Assembly (NCBI GenBank): GCA_002839505.1
Contig: PGYE01000001.1
Span: 395,995 to 459,994 of the forward strand
Source of the DNA: Candidatus Peregrinibacteria bacterium HGW-Peregrinibacteria-1
GTDB taxonomy: Bacteria > Patescibacteriota > Gracilibacteria > UBA1369 > LOWO2-01-FULL-3
Reading direction: 5' to 3'
DNA length: 64,000 nucleotides
Shown here: in pieces, positions 42,453 through 52,383 of the stretch
Layout of the letters: the number at the start of each line of letters is the position of its first letter
How positions within the stretch are numbered: position 1 is the stretch's first letter
Made by a program: the position numbers and the translations under genes
The notes under the pieces: generated by a model
What the model was told of the DNA's origin: nothing
Database searches by the model: none
The model's input: the letters and a program-made list of their open reading frames with translations, nothing else

Positions 42453-43788
42453 ATGCGTCCAACTGGGTCTGTTCACCATGCACTAGGAATATCTTTCGGT
42501 TCTTATTAGTCTCTTGATCACCTCTGGCAATAAAATCTAACAGATCGCTACGATCGGCATGCCCTGAAAATGCATCCATTACATAGATCGACGCCTTTAC
42601 CTTATGAGGATCGCCAAAAATATTAACTTCCTTATACCCCTCAACCAGCTTTCTTCCCAAAGTATTCGCTGCCTGATAACCTACGATCAACACTACATTT
42701 TTCCTATCTTCAATATTATTTTTCAGATGATGCAATATCCTACCATGCTCGCACATTCCTGAAGCCGAAATAATAATCATCGGCCCCTGCTTTTCATTCA
42801 AAGACTTAGATTCCTCTACCGTTCGCGTATATTTCAAGTCATTAAAACCAAACGGATTATCTCCATGCTGACTGAATTCCTCGCGGGTCTCCTCATTAAA
42901 ACAATCTAAATGTCTCTTAAAAACCTGCGTCACATCCGTTGCCAAAGGACTGTCCACATAAATTGGAATTGGCGGAATTAAGTTCTTCTTTCGCAATAAG
43001 TTCAAATGGTAAACGATTTCTTGAGTTCGTTCCAAAGCAAAAGCCGGAATAATCAATCGCCCGCCATCCGCGAGAACCTGATTAACAATGACAGCAAGAT
43101 CACTCTCCACCGTCGTTAAAGATGCATGTAAACGATTTCCATAGGTAGTTTCTGTAATGAGCACATCTACATCCGGAATTTCATCAGGGGGATTCAGTAA
43201 CGGCAGACCACGACGCCCCAAATCTCCAGTGAAACAAAGTTTTTTCACCGTTCCGGATTTTGGATCCGTCATCTCCAGGACGATAAATGCCGCTCCCAAA
43301 ATATGACTCGCATTATAGAATTTTGCTTTGACGCCTTCCACGGGCTCAAATTCCTCATGATACGGAACCGCCTTAAACCTCAGCATCGTCTCCACTACCT
43401 CCTCCGCACCATAAAGAGCTTCCGGAGTTACGCCTTCTTCGAATTTCTTTTTCTTTTTTAACCATTCCACCTCACGCTCCTGAATATACGCACTATCCAT
43501 CAACATGAAATTACATATATCTTTTGTCGCCGTAGTACACCAAATGTCACCTTCAAAGCCATTTTTCACCAGATAGGGGAGAATACCACTATGATCCATA
43601 TGGGCATGCGACAGAATTACCACATCAACCTCCTTTGGATCCCAAAGAAGTTTACGATTCTTTTCATCGGATTCCTGCCTTCTTCCCTGAAAAAGACCAC
43701 AATCCAGCAGGATTTTCTTACCATTAAAAGTAATCAAATGCTTTGATCCAGTTACCTCACCTGCTGCACCACCGAATAATATTTTCAT
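42367..43788 (-). CDS. MBL-fold beta-CASP ribonuclease (YSH1/CPSF-like)
   Basis: 473 residues. Metallo-beta-lactamase motifs: SHAHMDHSG (HxHxDH), NASHILGAA and CFTGDLG; beta-CASP motifs: ITETTYGNRLH, IIPAFALERTQEIV, IIISASGMCEHGRILHHL and DAFSGHADRSDLL, ending with FLVHGEQTQLDAF. These are the marks of RNA-processing exo/endonucleases of the CPSF-73/RNase J superfamily. The start MKILFGGAAGEVTGS is standard; the open frame extends 11 codons upstream without similarity. Its 3' end overlaps the convergent papain-fold gene by 86 bases. It could replace other RNA decay factors in a reduced genome. Confidence 0.93.
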   Translation of the reverse strand: MKILFGGAAGEVTGSKHLITFNGKKILLDCGLFQGRRQESDEKNRKLLWDPKEVDVVILSHAHMDHSGILPYLVKNGFEGDIWCTTATKDICNFMLMDSAYIQEREVEWLKKKKKFEEGVTPEALYGAEEVVETMLRFKAVPYHEEFEPVEGVKAKFYNASHILGAAFIVLEMTDPKSGTVKKLCFTGDLGRRGLPLLNPPDEIPDVDVLITETTYGNRLHASLTTVESDLAVIVNQVLADGGRLIIPAFALERTQEIVYHLNLLRKKNLIPPIPIYVDSPLATDVTQVFKRHLDCFNEETREEFSQHGDNPFGFNDLKYTRTVEESKSLNEKQGPMIIISASGMCEHGRILHHLKNNIEDRKNVVLIVGYQAANTLGRKLVEGYKEVNIFGDPHKVKASIYVMDAFSGHADRSDLLDFIARGDQETNKNRKIFLVHGEQTQLDAFKEALATNGLEDVYIPSYGEEVDLGDDF

Positions 43789-43888
43789 ATTTTTATGTTT
43801 ATTTTCTACGACACCTAACATTTATCAGTATACCCTAAAACAGGCTCTAAATCCACATCCACATAATGCTATTTCCAACTCCTCTACT

Positions 43889-46800
43889 CTACAATCCATT
43901 AATCACAGTTCCCTTATAGAAATATGTCAGGATTTCCTTATAGTTTTTTCCAGCCTCAGCCATTCCTTTTGCTCCACATCCACTCAGTCCCACCCCATGT
44001 CCTAGGAATTGATCTCCCTTGCAATAGGTATCGGCTACAGACACTAAGTGAGGAGTATCGGTCCAACCCCAGACTTCTTGCGCACTTTTGGTTGATGTCC
44101 CGTCACTTTGATTGAAATAAGCTGTTTTTACTACTTCTCCATTTAATTTAACCACCTCACCACGAGTTGCTTCTACCCCTATGCTGACATTTGGCGATCT
44201 TTTTGTCAGACCATACCCAAGGTATTTTTGACTTCTCTCAGGAGAATCATCCAAATGGTAAGGTTTACCGGCGAACTTTTCAGCCTTGGTCATATAAAAC
44301 ACAGCATAGGTTCTGGCAGCCACCATAATCGCCTTTATTTTTTCCGGATGTTCACTATTTGAAACCTCTCCAAGACCCTTGAGGTAATCTTCAAGCGGTA
44401 GCTCATTGATCACAATCGGCTTGAAGTTTTCTTTATTTACCTCCAAAACACCCAGATAAGTATTGTCATTCAAACTCGTATTCCATGCTGGTCGATTGTC
44501 ATAGTTTTTAATTTCCATTATCACCCCAGAATTTGGCACAAACCTTACTGGTCCCGACATTAATGCCACGGTTGTCCCATACTCCACCCGATAATCATTG
44601 CCCCTCATCGACACTTTCACTGTCTCTCCTGCACTGAAATTACGCACAGACTTGTTGCCGTCATACAACTGAAAAACTCCATTTGCTGTGATCTCAGGAT
44701 CACCAGAAAAACCTAACTTCACTCTAAAATCTTCCAATGAGACATTAGAAGTATTGCTATTAACAACAGGTGTTGGCACTACACTCGGTGTTTGAACTGG
44801 CGAACTAGGCCTTGGCACGGAAGCCACCGGCACCGCTGTATTCTCCACCACACGATAATTAACAGTTAGCGCCTGTTTATAAAGGTTGATTCCATTCACT
44901 TTTGGCATAACTCTTAGCATTCCATCACCGGCCTTCGCACCCGCCACCGGCTTCGCCACCAAGCTTAAATTTGCCGTTTCCCCAGGCTTAACACTGGTTG
45001 GCAAGAATTTTTTATCCCGGATTTCAATACCGGTCGCTGACTCTACCTCCAATGTGAAATTTTGTGCGGTCCAAGTTGTACTAGTCTCATTCATGACCTT
45101 AATTCCCACACGATAAGAGCGATTTCTCGTCCAATCTGCCTTTGAAGCGACCCGCAACACCTCCGCCTCCCCAAGACCTGCATTCATCGGGTTATAAACA
45201 TTCACCGCGAAACTCAAACTATCATCCTTCAGATAACCGATACCTGAGATAAACGGAACAAAATATTCATTATAACTACCTGTTTTATTAGGCGCCACAA
45301 GGTTCAAATTAAAAGTACCCACATCTCCAGGCTTCACCTCACGCTCTCTCAAAAATGCAATTGTATCGGAACCAGATCTCGAAAAATCAAAATTTCTACC
45401 TACATCTCTCGCAGTCTTCAGGCTAATTTGATTTGCCCCCGACTTATGCCATGTAACATTACTAGTGTTTTTAAGCTTCACCCAGCCCTGAAAAGTCTCC
45501 CCATGCTTCATGATTGCTGGAGGAAAATTGGCATCCACAAAACTATAAGAAGGCATCACACTCTTCACTATCACCGGAATCTCAATCCTCTTACTTGTCT
45601 CAAACCTCCCATCAACCTGCAATACAAACTCTGGATAAACCAATTGCCCGGCTCCCAAAGCCCTTATTGCTATTTTGAAATTACCTGTTCCTCCTCGTTC
45701 CACAGCCCCCTCACTCATAGAGCCTCCACTGACCTCAACTTTATTGGCAAGATCACCGGCATTCTTTATTAGCAACTTGGTCCCACTTCCCCAGCTCTTT
45801 CTACCGATATTCACCAGCTGAAGCTCAAGATTTACCATTCCTCCGGGATCCATCGTCAAATATTGCGCTCCCGAAACATTATTAAAGTCATAAGCATTCG
45901 ATGAATAATTACTGCTATTTGAACTTGTTTGGACAGCTAGAGAACGAATAATTGGCAAACGGTCATACAGAAAAGTACCCGGACAGGTGGTACTAGCGAC
46001 ATCTCTATGGGCGATAACATTACTCATTACTTTTCCTTTCCAGTCCGAAGTACCATTTGGATCGACATTGTGAGTTTTGGATTTTTCACCTATTAGTCGG
46101 CCCAATGCATTGATTACCGCCTCCGGCACCTCCCCGTTTTCATAATTACCCAAAACTGCAATCCCTATTGATCCGTTATTTGCACCCAACGCATGACCTG
46201 CCACCACTCCCTCTCCACCATATCGCCCCTCATAAATATTCCCATTTTTATCAATAATATAATTATATCCAATATCCCCCCAGCCTCTTGAAACCGCATG
46301 ATAATAGTAAATATCTCTAATAGCCTGCTTCGGATTATCTAGATTGTTACTGGTTGCGGTGTGATGAACGACAAACCGATCCACCTTATAAGAATACTGC
46401 AAAGGCCAGACATATTTATCACCTCTGGTATCTTCTTTTATCTCTAAAGCATAGGCTGATACATCATTATCCTTTGAAACATCATCGGCTCCATTCAATC
46501 CATTTCCGGAGCTATCTTGCACATCTTTTTTTTGATATCTTAAATCCTCATTTGCCCCCCATTCACTCCTCGAAATAATCCCACTTGTGGCCGCATTAAC
46601 CGTCAAATTTCTCACCATTGCAGTCGAAGAAGAATTCCCATATCTCGGCACGGCATAATTTTGCTCGCCCTTATCTTCCGTGCTCTTTACAAAAGTCCAA
46701 CTCGGACTTTCCACCTTTGGTGAACTGATTCCATCACCCAATAAAACAAATTTATACTGCATCGCTGTTGCCGGATTAGTTGATGCAAAAGCATATTTAT

Positions 46801-47185
46801 TGACCGTTAGCGAATTTCCTTCATTATCTTGATGCTGATCATCTTCCGTCTCTACATCAATCCAATTCTCCCAATTTCCATCAACTTGAAACCTTACCTG
46901 TACCTGCACTGCAGTATTTTCCGGAGTATATTGCACCCAATCTCCTCCTACCGAAGTAAACACAAAATCCGACTCCACCACCTCCGATATGAATATATTT
47001 TCGCTCTTAAAAGGCGCTATCAATAAAGAATTTGAACTCATTCTATTACTATCGATCGTCCAAACCGTATCACTATTAACAGTACTAGACATATTGCCAT
47101 CCACAGCTGCACCTCCAAAACCAAACAAAAACGCACTAAGCAGAGCAAACCCCACACTTGCCACAACCACTTTAAATTTATTCAT
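43889..47185 (-). CDS. Fused N-acetylmuramoyl-L-alanine amidase and SpoIID/LytB-type protein
   Basis: 1098 residues. Order: signal segment (1-25); beta-rich region; PGRP/amidase_2 domain (about 200-405) with ISRSEWGA, VHHTATS, YNYIIDKNGNIYEGR and AHRDVASTTCPG, giving a zinc site; several Ig/NEW3-like domains (about 440-770); a Pro/Ser/Val-rich linker (about 785-815); and a SpoIID domain (about 915-1095) with NELPLEDYLKGLGE, KAIMVAARTYA, VWGWTDTPHLVSVAD and GHGVGLSGCGAKGMA. Known: amidases strip stem peptides from glycan strands, and SpoIID is a lytic transglycosylase acting on such naked strands. One polypeptide here would do both steps outside the membrane. The Glu in GLGE is the probable catalytic residue. 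The gene stands alone. Confidence 0.9.
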   Translation of the reverse strand: MNKFKVVVASVGFALLSAFLFGFGGAAVDGNMSSTVNSDTVWTIDSNRMSSNSLLIAPFKSENIFISEVVESDFVFTSVGGDWVQYTPENTAVQVQVRFQVDGNWENWIDVETEDDQHQDNEGNSLTVNKYAFASTNPATAMQYKFVLLGDGISSPKVESPSWTFVKSTEDKGEQNYAVPRYGNSSSTAMVRNLTVNAATSGIISRSEWGANEDLRYQKKDVQDSSGNGLNGADDVSKDNDVSAYALEIKEDTRGDKYVWPLQYSYKVDRFVVHHTATSNNLDNPKQAIRDIYYYHAVSRGWGDIGYNYIIDKNGNIYEGRYGGEGVVAGHALGANNGSIGIAVLGNYENGEVPEAVINALGRLIGEKSKTHNVDPNGTSDWKGKVMSNVIAHRDVASTTCPGTFLYDRLPIIRSLAVQTSSNSSNYSSNAYDFNNVSGAQYLTMDPGGMVNLELQLVNIGRKSWGSGTKLLIKNAGDLANKVEVSGGSMSEGAVERGGTGNFKIAIRALGAGQLVYPEFVLQVDGRFETSKRIEIPVIVKSVMPSYSFVDANFPPAIMKHGETFQGWVKLKNTSNVTWHKSGANQISLKTARDVGRNFDFSRSGSDTIAFLREREVKPGDVGTFNLNLVAPNKTGSYNEYFVPFISGIGYLKDDSLSFAVNVYNPMNAGLGEAEVLRVASKADWTRNRSYRVGIKVMNETSTTWTAQNFTLEVESATGIEIRDKKFLPTSVKPGETANLSLVAKPVAGAKAGDGMLRVMPKVNGINLYKQALTVNYRVVENTAVPVASVPRPSSPVQTPSVVPTPVVNSNTSNVSLEDFRVKLGFSGDPEITANGVFQLYDGNKSVRNFSAGETVKVSMRGNDYRVEYGTTVALMSGPVRFVPNSGVIMEIKNYDNRPAWNTSLNDNTYLGVLEVNKENFKPIVINELPLEDYLKGLGEVSNSEHPEKIKAIMVAARTYAVFYMTKAEKFAGKPYHLDDSPERSQKYLGYGLTKRSPNVSIGVEATRGEVVKLNGEVVKTAYFNQSDGTSTKSAQEVWGWTDTPHLVSVADTYCKGDQFLGHGVGLSGCGAKGMAEAGKNYKEILTYFYKGTVINGL

Positions 47186-47403
47186 AGGAATAGAAAATTA
47201 ATCTTGAAATTATACCACACCTCAATTATTAGCACAAAAAGTACAATAATGACTACTGTTTAAAACCCCAAAATCCTAGAAATGTTTCATAAATTTTTCA
47301 TTGCCAAAACAAATTTTATCACCTAAGATCTGCGCAAAGAGTACTCTCACCGAGCACACACACCTTTTATTAATGTTCATAAAACTCTAAAAGATCTTAA
47401 TTC

Positions 47404-48669
47404 ATGCAGGTTTCTTATAATGCTCGTTACCGCAAGACCACTTTCGGGAATCGTTCCAATATCGACAAGGAAGGAGAAATAATAATTTACTCCAAAGGCT
47501 TTCGCCTTAAAGGAAAAGGCGCTGGCGACCAAGGGGATCTTATAAATTTTGCCGAAATCAAGGAATTCTATTACCGTGATCAGGCAATCATTTTTGTCAC
47601 TTTCGCCAAGGAAAAATACATCATTGACGGTACCGGTAATCTCTTTGAACAACTTCTGATCGACATTTACAAAGCGCGCAATGAATTCCTTATGGACGCT
47701 CTTTTTATGAAGCGTGGAAAGTTAAAAGGCCAGTTTGAAGGAGAATTTGAACGCACCAGTAAGTTTGGCAAACCGATCAACAAAGGAAATGCCCAGATCC
47801 GACTGCATGAAGGTGGCATGATAATAATTCCCCGCGACCAAGATGCCTTCGCACTAAATTATGATTTCATCGGATTCCACGAATTTGATGATCTCGAATA
47901 TTATTGCAAAATTGTCATGGACGATGGCGTAAACATAATTTTCTCTCGACTTGGCAATGACTTTGAATCTTTCCAAACCAACTTGGTTACAGCACTAGGC
48001 AATATGTACGACCGCCTCATCAACGGATTCTTAAAAATCATTTTTCCACAATTTCACGCAACCGTCCTACTGAAACTTGCTGCAAAGATTAAAGGTGGTA
48101 AGGCCCTAAGCCTCAAAGAGATAACTAAAATTGATGTTGAACTCAAAGATGCCATCGAGGAATTTATCTTCGAAGACGACACATTTAAACAAAAGATATC
48201 GGTAATCGCTGAAAAAACATCGCCCGAAAACACCTATTATGGCATCGCTCGTAGTGAAACCGACCATGACATCATAATAAAATGGGTGATTTACGCGCTA
48301 CCCGAAGAAAATGCCGTGGTATTTTCAATCCTTCCCAAATATTCCTCCACAAACCAACAACCAGAAAAACACCCCTTGTATTTTTACAGGATCATTATGG
48401 AAAAGGGCACTCCCGCGGACAAACTCAATGATAAAATCCGTGAAATCAACCAAGCGCTTATAACTCTCAACTTCGTTACCGACCCTTGTTACATGGATAA
48501 GCGCCAACTCAAACACTCTCCATATAAATACGCATTAAGGAAAATTCCATACCTTCGCATCCTCCGCCGCTCCTTCTGCGACATGGTCTCACATGAAGAT
48601 ATTACAACCTGGCAGCAACAAGCTCTGAAATTTCTTACCAAGTGCAAAGAGAACGAATCCGCGGAATAG
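47404..48669 (+). CDS. Conserved-looking protein of unknown function
   Basis: 421 residues. No signal peptide or membrane helix is seen. The N-terminal 100 residues are strand-rich with alternating charged and hydrophobic residues (GEIIIYSKGFRLKGKG, INFAEIKEFYYRDQAIIFV) and could be a PH/GRAM-like fold; a second similar unit appears at about 105-190 (GGMIIIPRDQDAFALNYD). The C-terminal part (about 200-420) is helical with a second beta region. I do not recognise the family. Base use is more even than in other + strand genes. It is divergent from the amidase/SpoIID gene, and trxA follows after about 105 bases. Confidence 0.8.
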   Translation: MQVSYNARYRKTTFGNRSNIDKEGEIIIYSKGFRLKGKGAGDQGDLINFAEIKEFYYRDQAIIFVTFAKEKYIIDGTGNLFEQLLIDIYKARNEFLMDALFMKRGKLKGQFEGEFERTSKFGKPINKGNAQIRLHEGGMIIIPRDQDAFALNYDFIGFHEFDDLEYYCKIVMDDGVNIIFSRLGNDFESFQTNLVTALGNMYDRLINGFLKIIFPQFHATVLLKLAAKIKGGKALSLKEITKIDVELKDAIEEFIFEDDTFKQKISVIAEKTSPENTYYGIARSETDHDIIIKWVIYALPEENAVVFSILPKYSSTNQQPEKHPLYFYRIIMEKGTPADKLNDKIREINQALITLNFVTDPCYMDKRQLKHSPYKYALRKIPYLRILRRSFCDMVSHEDITTWQQQALKFLTKCKENESAE

Positions 48670-48775
48670 CAGGCCGTAAAGCCATCCGCGCCATACCACT
48701 TGCCGGTTCTATTGCATTTACTACCGATTGGTAATATCCTCAATAAACACTATATTTTTTTAACCAAATCAATAT

Positions 48776-49087
48776 ATGGCACATATGTTCACGACTGAAA
48801 ATTTCGACGAGGAAGTGACGAAGTCCAGCCAGCCAGTAATGGTTGATTTCTACGCCGAATGGTGCGGCCCTTGCAAAATGCTAGGACCAATTATAGAAGA
48901 ACTTGCTACCGAACACGCCGACAAATGGAAAATCGGTAAAGTTAATATCGACGAAAACCATGAATTGGCTGCAAAATTTGGAGTGCAAAGCATTCCGACA
49001 ATTGTTTTCATCAAAGATGGAGAAGTTGTTGATAAAGTGGTCGGATTTCAAAGTAAAGAAGCTCTTACCGCAAAACTAAACGGCTAA
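48776..49087 (+). CDS. trxA: Thioredoxin
   Basis: 103 residues. The active site WCGPC is at 29-33 and the cis-proline in SIPTIVFIKDGE. The fold is complete and the length standard. It reduces protein disulfides in the cytosol. It is followed by a terminator shared with rnhA. Thioredoxin is relevant here because several exported pilin-like proteins in the window carry paired cysteines, but no disulfide-forming enzyme is seen. Confidence 0.97.
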   Translation: MAHMFTTENFDEEVTKSSQPVMVDFYAEWCGPCKMLGPIIEELATEHADKWKIGKVNIDENHELAAKFGVQSIPTIVFIKDGEVVDKVVGFQSKEALTAKLNG

Positions 49088-49121
49088 CACTTACAGCATT
49101 GTAATTGTAAGGAATCGGCAA

Positions 49122-49159
49122 AATATAAAAGCACTTTCATAAAAGAGTGCTTTTATATT
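49122..49159. terminator. Shared bidirectional terminator of trxA and rnhA
   Basis: AATATAAAAGCACT (49122-49135) and AGTGCTTTTATATT (49146-49159) pair perfectly over 14 bp with a 10-base loop, and are A/T-rich on both outer sides. The right arm contains the rnhA stop codon. It serves the convergent genes on both strands. Confidence 0.85.
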
Positions 49160-49575
49160 AATCTTCTTGCCTCTTTCTGGGCCAATTCATCCACTCTATT
49201 ATTTGTCTTATTATTAGCATGAGCCTTCACCCACACCCATCTAATATTTGCAAACCCTCTGACCTTGTCGATCTTCTCCCATAAATCCAGATTCGCTTTT
49301 CGTTTCCAACCATCCGTTAAAGTCTTGACGATCAGATTTGAATCGCTATAAATCGTTATTTTTGCATTATTAAAATTATCCAGCCTATCCAACCTATCTT
49401 TCAGCCAATTCAACGCCTCAATCATCGCCATCATCTCCATGCGATTATTGGTGGTATCAGGTTCGTTTCCACTTATCTCATATTCAACGCCATCAACATT
49501 TATTATCGCCGCCCAACCACCAGGCCCCGGATTCCCTATACAGCTACCATCAGTATAAATATCAATATTCATCAT
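49153..49575 (-). CDS. rnhA: Ribonuclease HI
   Basis: 140 residues. The four acidic catalytic residues are visible in IYTDGSCIGNPGPGGW, NNRMEMMAMIEAL, IYSDSNLIV and NRVDELAQKEA. It removes RNA from RNA:DNA hybrids (primers, R-loops). Two adjacent ATGs exist; the second (49572) is equally possible. It is divergent from rlmH, with 53 bases between. Confidence 0.96.
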   Translation of the reverse strand: MMNIDIYTDGSCIGNPGPGGWAAIINVDGVEYEISGNEPDTTNNRMEMMAMIEALNWLKDRLDRLDNFNNAKITIYSDSNLIVKTLTDGWKRKANLDLWEKIDKVRGFANIRWVWVKAHANNKTNNRVDELAQKEARRLI

Positions 49576-49628
49576 AGTAAAAATAAATCAAATTTGTTAC
49601 ATTGTAACAGCATATATTCTCATTCCAT

Positions 49629-50096
49629 ATGAAAATAACCATTATTGAAATAGGGAAAACCAAGGCCGGCTGGATTGAAGAAGGCGTTAAATCCTTGGAA
49701 AAACAGCTTGCACCTTACGCATCACTCTCCAAAATCGACCTCAAAGAAACCCGAATTGCCAAAACATATACCCTCGACCGCGTCATTATCGAAGAAGGAC
49801 AATCCATATTAAGGCATATTGATTCGACACATTTTACCGTTGCCCTCGACGAGACTGGTGAACAAATGAACTCCCTCAAATTCGCAGAATTACTCAAGCA
49901 AAAACAGGATCTTGGAACACCGATTACCTTTATTATTGGCGGCCCTTTTGGCTTATCCGCTGAGGTTAAATCTCACGCAAACCTTATCCTCTCTGTTTCA
50001 GAGATGACCTTCACTCATCAAATGATCCGACTGTTTCTTTTGGAGCAGATATATCGCGCTACCACTATTAATCTCGGCAAAGAATATCATCACTAA
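49629..50096 (+). CDS. rlmH: 23S rRNA (pseudouridine1915-N3)-methyltransferase
   Basis: 155 residues, the normal size. The SPOUT knot is recognised by FIIGGPFGLS near 115 and the conserved end SEMTFTHQMIRLFLLEQIYRA followed by GKEYHH (shown in part). RlmH methylates pseudouridine 1915 in helix 69 of 23S rRNA. It starts a + strand run: the CapA-like gene follows 4 bases after its stop, then tsaB and rsmI. Confidence 0.96.
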   Translation: MKITIIEIGKTKAGWIEEGVKSLEKQLAPYASLSKIDLKETRIAKTYTLDRVIIEEGQSILRHIDSTHFTVALDETGEQMNSLKFAELLKQKQDLGTPITFIIGGPFGLSAEVKSHANLILSVSEMTFTHQMIRLFLLEQIYRATTINLGKEYHH

Positions 50097-50100
50097 AATC

Positions 50101-51699
50101 ATGCAAAGGCACCTATTATTAACCATGCTCATTGTCAGTCTGACCTTTGTCGGCTATTCCAACATTGATTTTGACGCAAGCCAAACCTCTGTTCTTTTAT
50201 TAAACCGGATCGGCACCGACCTCATCCCTTCAAATACCCCGCCCAAGCTCGACTCGCCATTTGACATGATTGAAAGTTTAATAACAACAGAAAATCCTTA
50301 TGGAGCAGTGATCAACACGACATCGCAACAACATTTGGACGAATTATTTGAAGCGTATAGTAGCCCCGGAGATTTTATTCTGCTTCTTAACCGCGAAAAC
50401 CCCAATGTAAACAACCAAGTTATCACTTTCAAAAAGGCTCTCCGCCAGCACCATCCCACATCCAATATCAAGGCCATCTACTATGATAAGACAACCGACC
50501 CCGAGCAACTACTTAAAAAACTCCAAGAAGAAACTCTCACCAAAGATATTGTCATCGCAATAGCCGAATTTTCACCGAGCATGGATCAAAATATTACCGA
50601 TTTTCACAACCACCTCGCCCAAAATGTCTTCAACACATTCGATTCCGACGCGGCCACTAAACTCGATACCAACGACCATCTCGGCATCGAAACTCTCATG
50701 AGTTACCTCAAGGATAAAGATGCCATGAATGCCGACATCTGGGGTATGGAGTCCAATCCTGATCACACCTCTTTCTTCGTCAATTTTCACAAGGGACTTC
50801 CATCTGAAAACGAACGCGATCTCACTATTCTTGCCTTTGGAGATGTGATGCTTGGCCGTCATGTACGGACCTTAATGGAACGGAACGGTCTCGACTATCC
50901 TTTTAGGGCAATTGCAGGTCCCGAAAACCGTTTTCTCAAGGGCAGCGACATCGTATTTGCCAACTTAGAGGGGCCAATTCGAGGGCAGGGTAGTAAAGGC
51001 GGCACATCAATGGTCTTTGCCTTCAACCAAGACATTGCCCCACTTCTCAAATCCTACGGCTTCAATCTTCTTTCAATCTCCAACAACCACACCTACGACA
51101 AAGGCGCCGACGGCTACAACGAGACAGTGCAGACATTGAATGAAAACGAAATTGGCTGGTGTGGAGACTATCACTACGCCAACCCAGACAGCGTATATTA
51201 CGGCACCCTCTCCGACACAAAATACGCCTTCATCTGCGTTCAAGATGTCACAGTCCGTCTCGACATTGACGAAACAGTCCGACTAATCACCGAAGTAAAA
51301 TCAAATGTTGATTACCTTATCGTCAGCGCCCACTGGGGCAATGAGTATCAGCACACCCCAAATACCTCAAAACAAATCGAACCGGCACACAAATTTATTG
51401 ATGCCGGCGCGGATTTAATTTTGGGACACCACCCCCATGTCGCACAAACAATTGAAGTTTACAAAGATCGATATATTTTCTACTCTCTCGGCAACTTCAT
51501 ATTTGACCAATACTTTTCGACAGCTACTCAACAAGGACTAGCCGCCGGAATCGTACTAAGTAAAGGAGACGACGGCGAATTGGAAACTAAGGTATATTAC
51601 TTTCCGATGCAAAGTAAAAACTCACAGCCGGATCACATGCCAGAAAACTCTCGAGGATGGCTTCCAGAATATTTAAAAACACTACAGCAGCAAACATGA
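50101..51699 (+). CDS. CapA-family metallophosphatase-like exported protein
   Basis: 532 residues. An N-terminal hydrophobic segment (about 4-20) suggests export or anchoring. The CapA/calcineurin-like domain (about 240-515) has LAFGDVMLGRHV, FANLEGPI, ISNNHTYDKG, SAHWGNEYQHTP and GHHPHVAQTIE, a full dinuclear metal site. About 215 residues before it are unrecognised. CapA proteins are linked to poly-gamma-glutamate capsule attachment, but most homologues are uncharacterised. It ends in TGA overlapping the tsaB ATG (ATGA), so the two are translationally coupled. No capB/capC genes are nearby. Confidence 0.88.
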   Translation: MQRHLLLTMLIVSLTFVGYSNIDFDASQTSVLLLNRIGTDLIPSNTPPKLDSPFDMIESLITTENPYGAVINTTSQQHLDELFEAYSSPGDFILLLNRENPNVNNQVITFKKALRQHHPTSNIKAIYYDKTTDPEQLLKKLQEETLTKDIVIAIAEFSPSMDQNITDFHNHLAQNVFNTFDSDAATKLDTNDHLGIETLMSYLKDKDAMNADIWGMESNPDHTSFFVNFHKGLPSENERDLTILAFGDVMLGRHVRTLMERNGLDYPFRAIAGPENRFLKGSDIVFANLEGPIRGQGSKGGTSMVFAFNQDIAPLLKSYGFNLLSISNNHTYDKGADGYNETVQTLNENEIGWCGDYHYANPDSVYYGTLSDTKYAFICVQDVTVRLDIDETVRLITEVKSNVDYLIVSAHWGNEYQHTPNTSKQIEPAHKFIDAGADLILGHHPHVAQTIEVYKDRYIFYSLGNFIFDQYFSTATQQGLAAGIVLSKGDDGELETKVYYFPMQSKNSQPDHMPENSRGWLPEYLKTLQQQT

Positions 51700-52349
51700 T
51701 ACTTGGAATAAATACCGCCTCATCCACCACAGAGTTGGCCCTTATTGACAACAACAATCCCACCTCGGAACTTTTGCTCTACAAATCATGGAAAAGTGAC
51801 AACAATGAAGCCACGATCCTTCTTCCCCAGCTTCATGAAATGCTCAAAACTCTCAATAAAAGCTTTCAAGACATCACCGAATTAATATTAATCACCGGCC
51901 CCGGATCATTTACCGGACTTCGCATCGGAATCACCGTTGCCAACACGATTGCCTACCTGCTAAAAATCCCAGTAAAACCCCTCAACACCTTTCAATATTG
52001 GTGGCTACTCAGTAAAAACCAAGAGACCACATTAGATAATAAAGCCCTATTGATATTTGCCGGAAAACAAGGAGTATATATTAGCCCCACCGCTGAAGAA
52101 ATCGGCAAACTTTACTCACTCGAACAGGCCGACATCTACTTGAATGAAAATAATATCAACCACATTTTCGGAGACCTCACCAACGAGCAAATAGCTTTTT
52201 TCCAAAGCAGAAAATTTCACGACATTAAGCCCTCACTAGGGGACACCATCATCTCAAATCACACCTTACTTAACGACATCAAACCGCACAAGCGACCCAT
52301 TGCGCCTCTCTACATAAAAGATCCGGGAATCACCACCCCAAAACCATAA
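51696..52349 (+). CDS. tsaB: tRNA threonylcarbamoyladenosine biosynthesis protein TsaB
   Basis: 217 residues from the ATG at 51696, which overlaps the stop of the CapA-like gene as ATGA. MILGINTASSTTELALID is the ASKHA start, and ITGPGSFTGLRIGITVANTIAYLL is the family signature (shown as GPGSFTGLRIG). TsaB is the non-catalytic partner that activates TsaD. An in-frame upstream start at 51657 would overlap CapA by 43 bases and lacks similarity. tsaD lies at 30800-31816. Confidence 0.93.
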   Translation: MILGINTASSTTELALIDNNNPTSELLLYKSWKSDNNEATILLPQLHEMLKTLNKSFQDITELILITGPGSFTGLRIGITVANTIAYLLKIPVKPLNTFQYWWLLSKNQETTLDNKALLIFAGKQGVYISPTAEEIGKLYSLEQADIYLNENNINHIFGDLTNEQIAFFQSRKFHDIKPSLGDTIISNHTLLNDIKPHKRPIAPLYIKDPGITTPKP

Positions 52350-52383
52350 AAAGTCATAATATTTCACATCATCCACAATTAAT

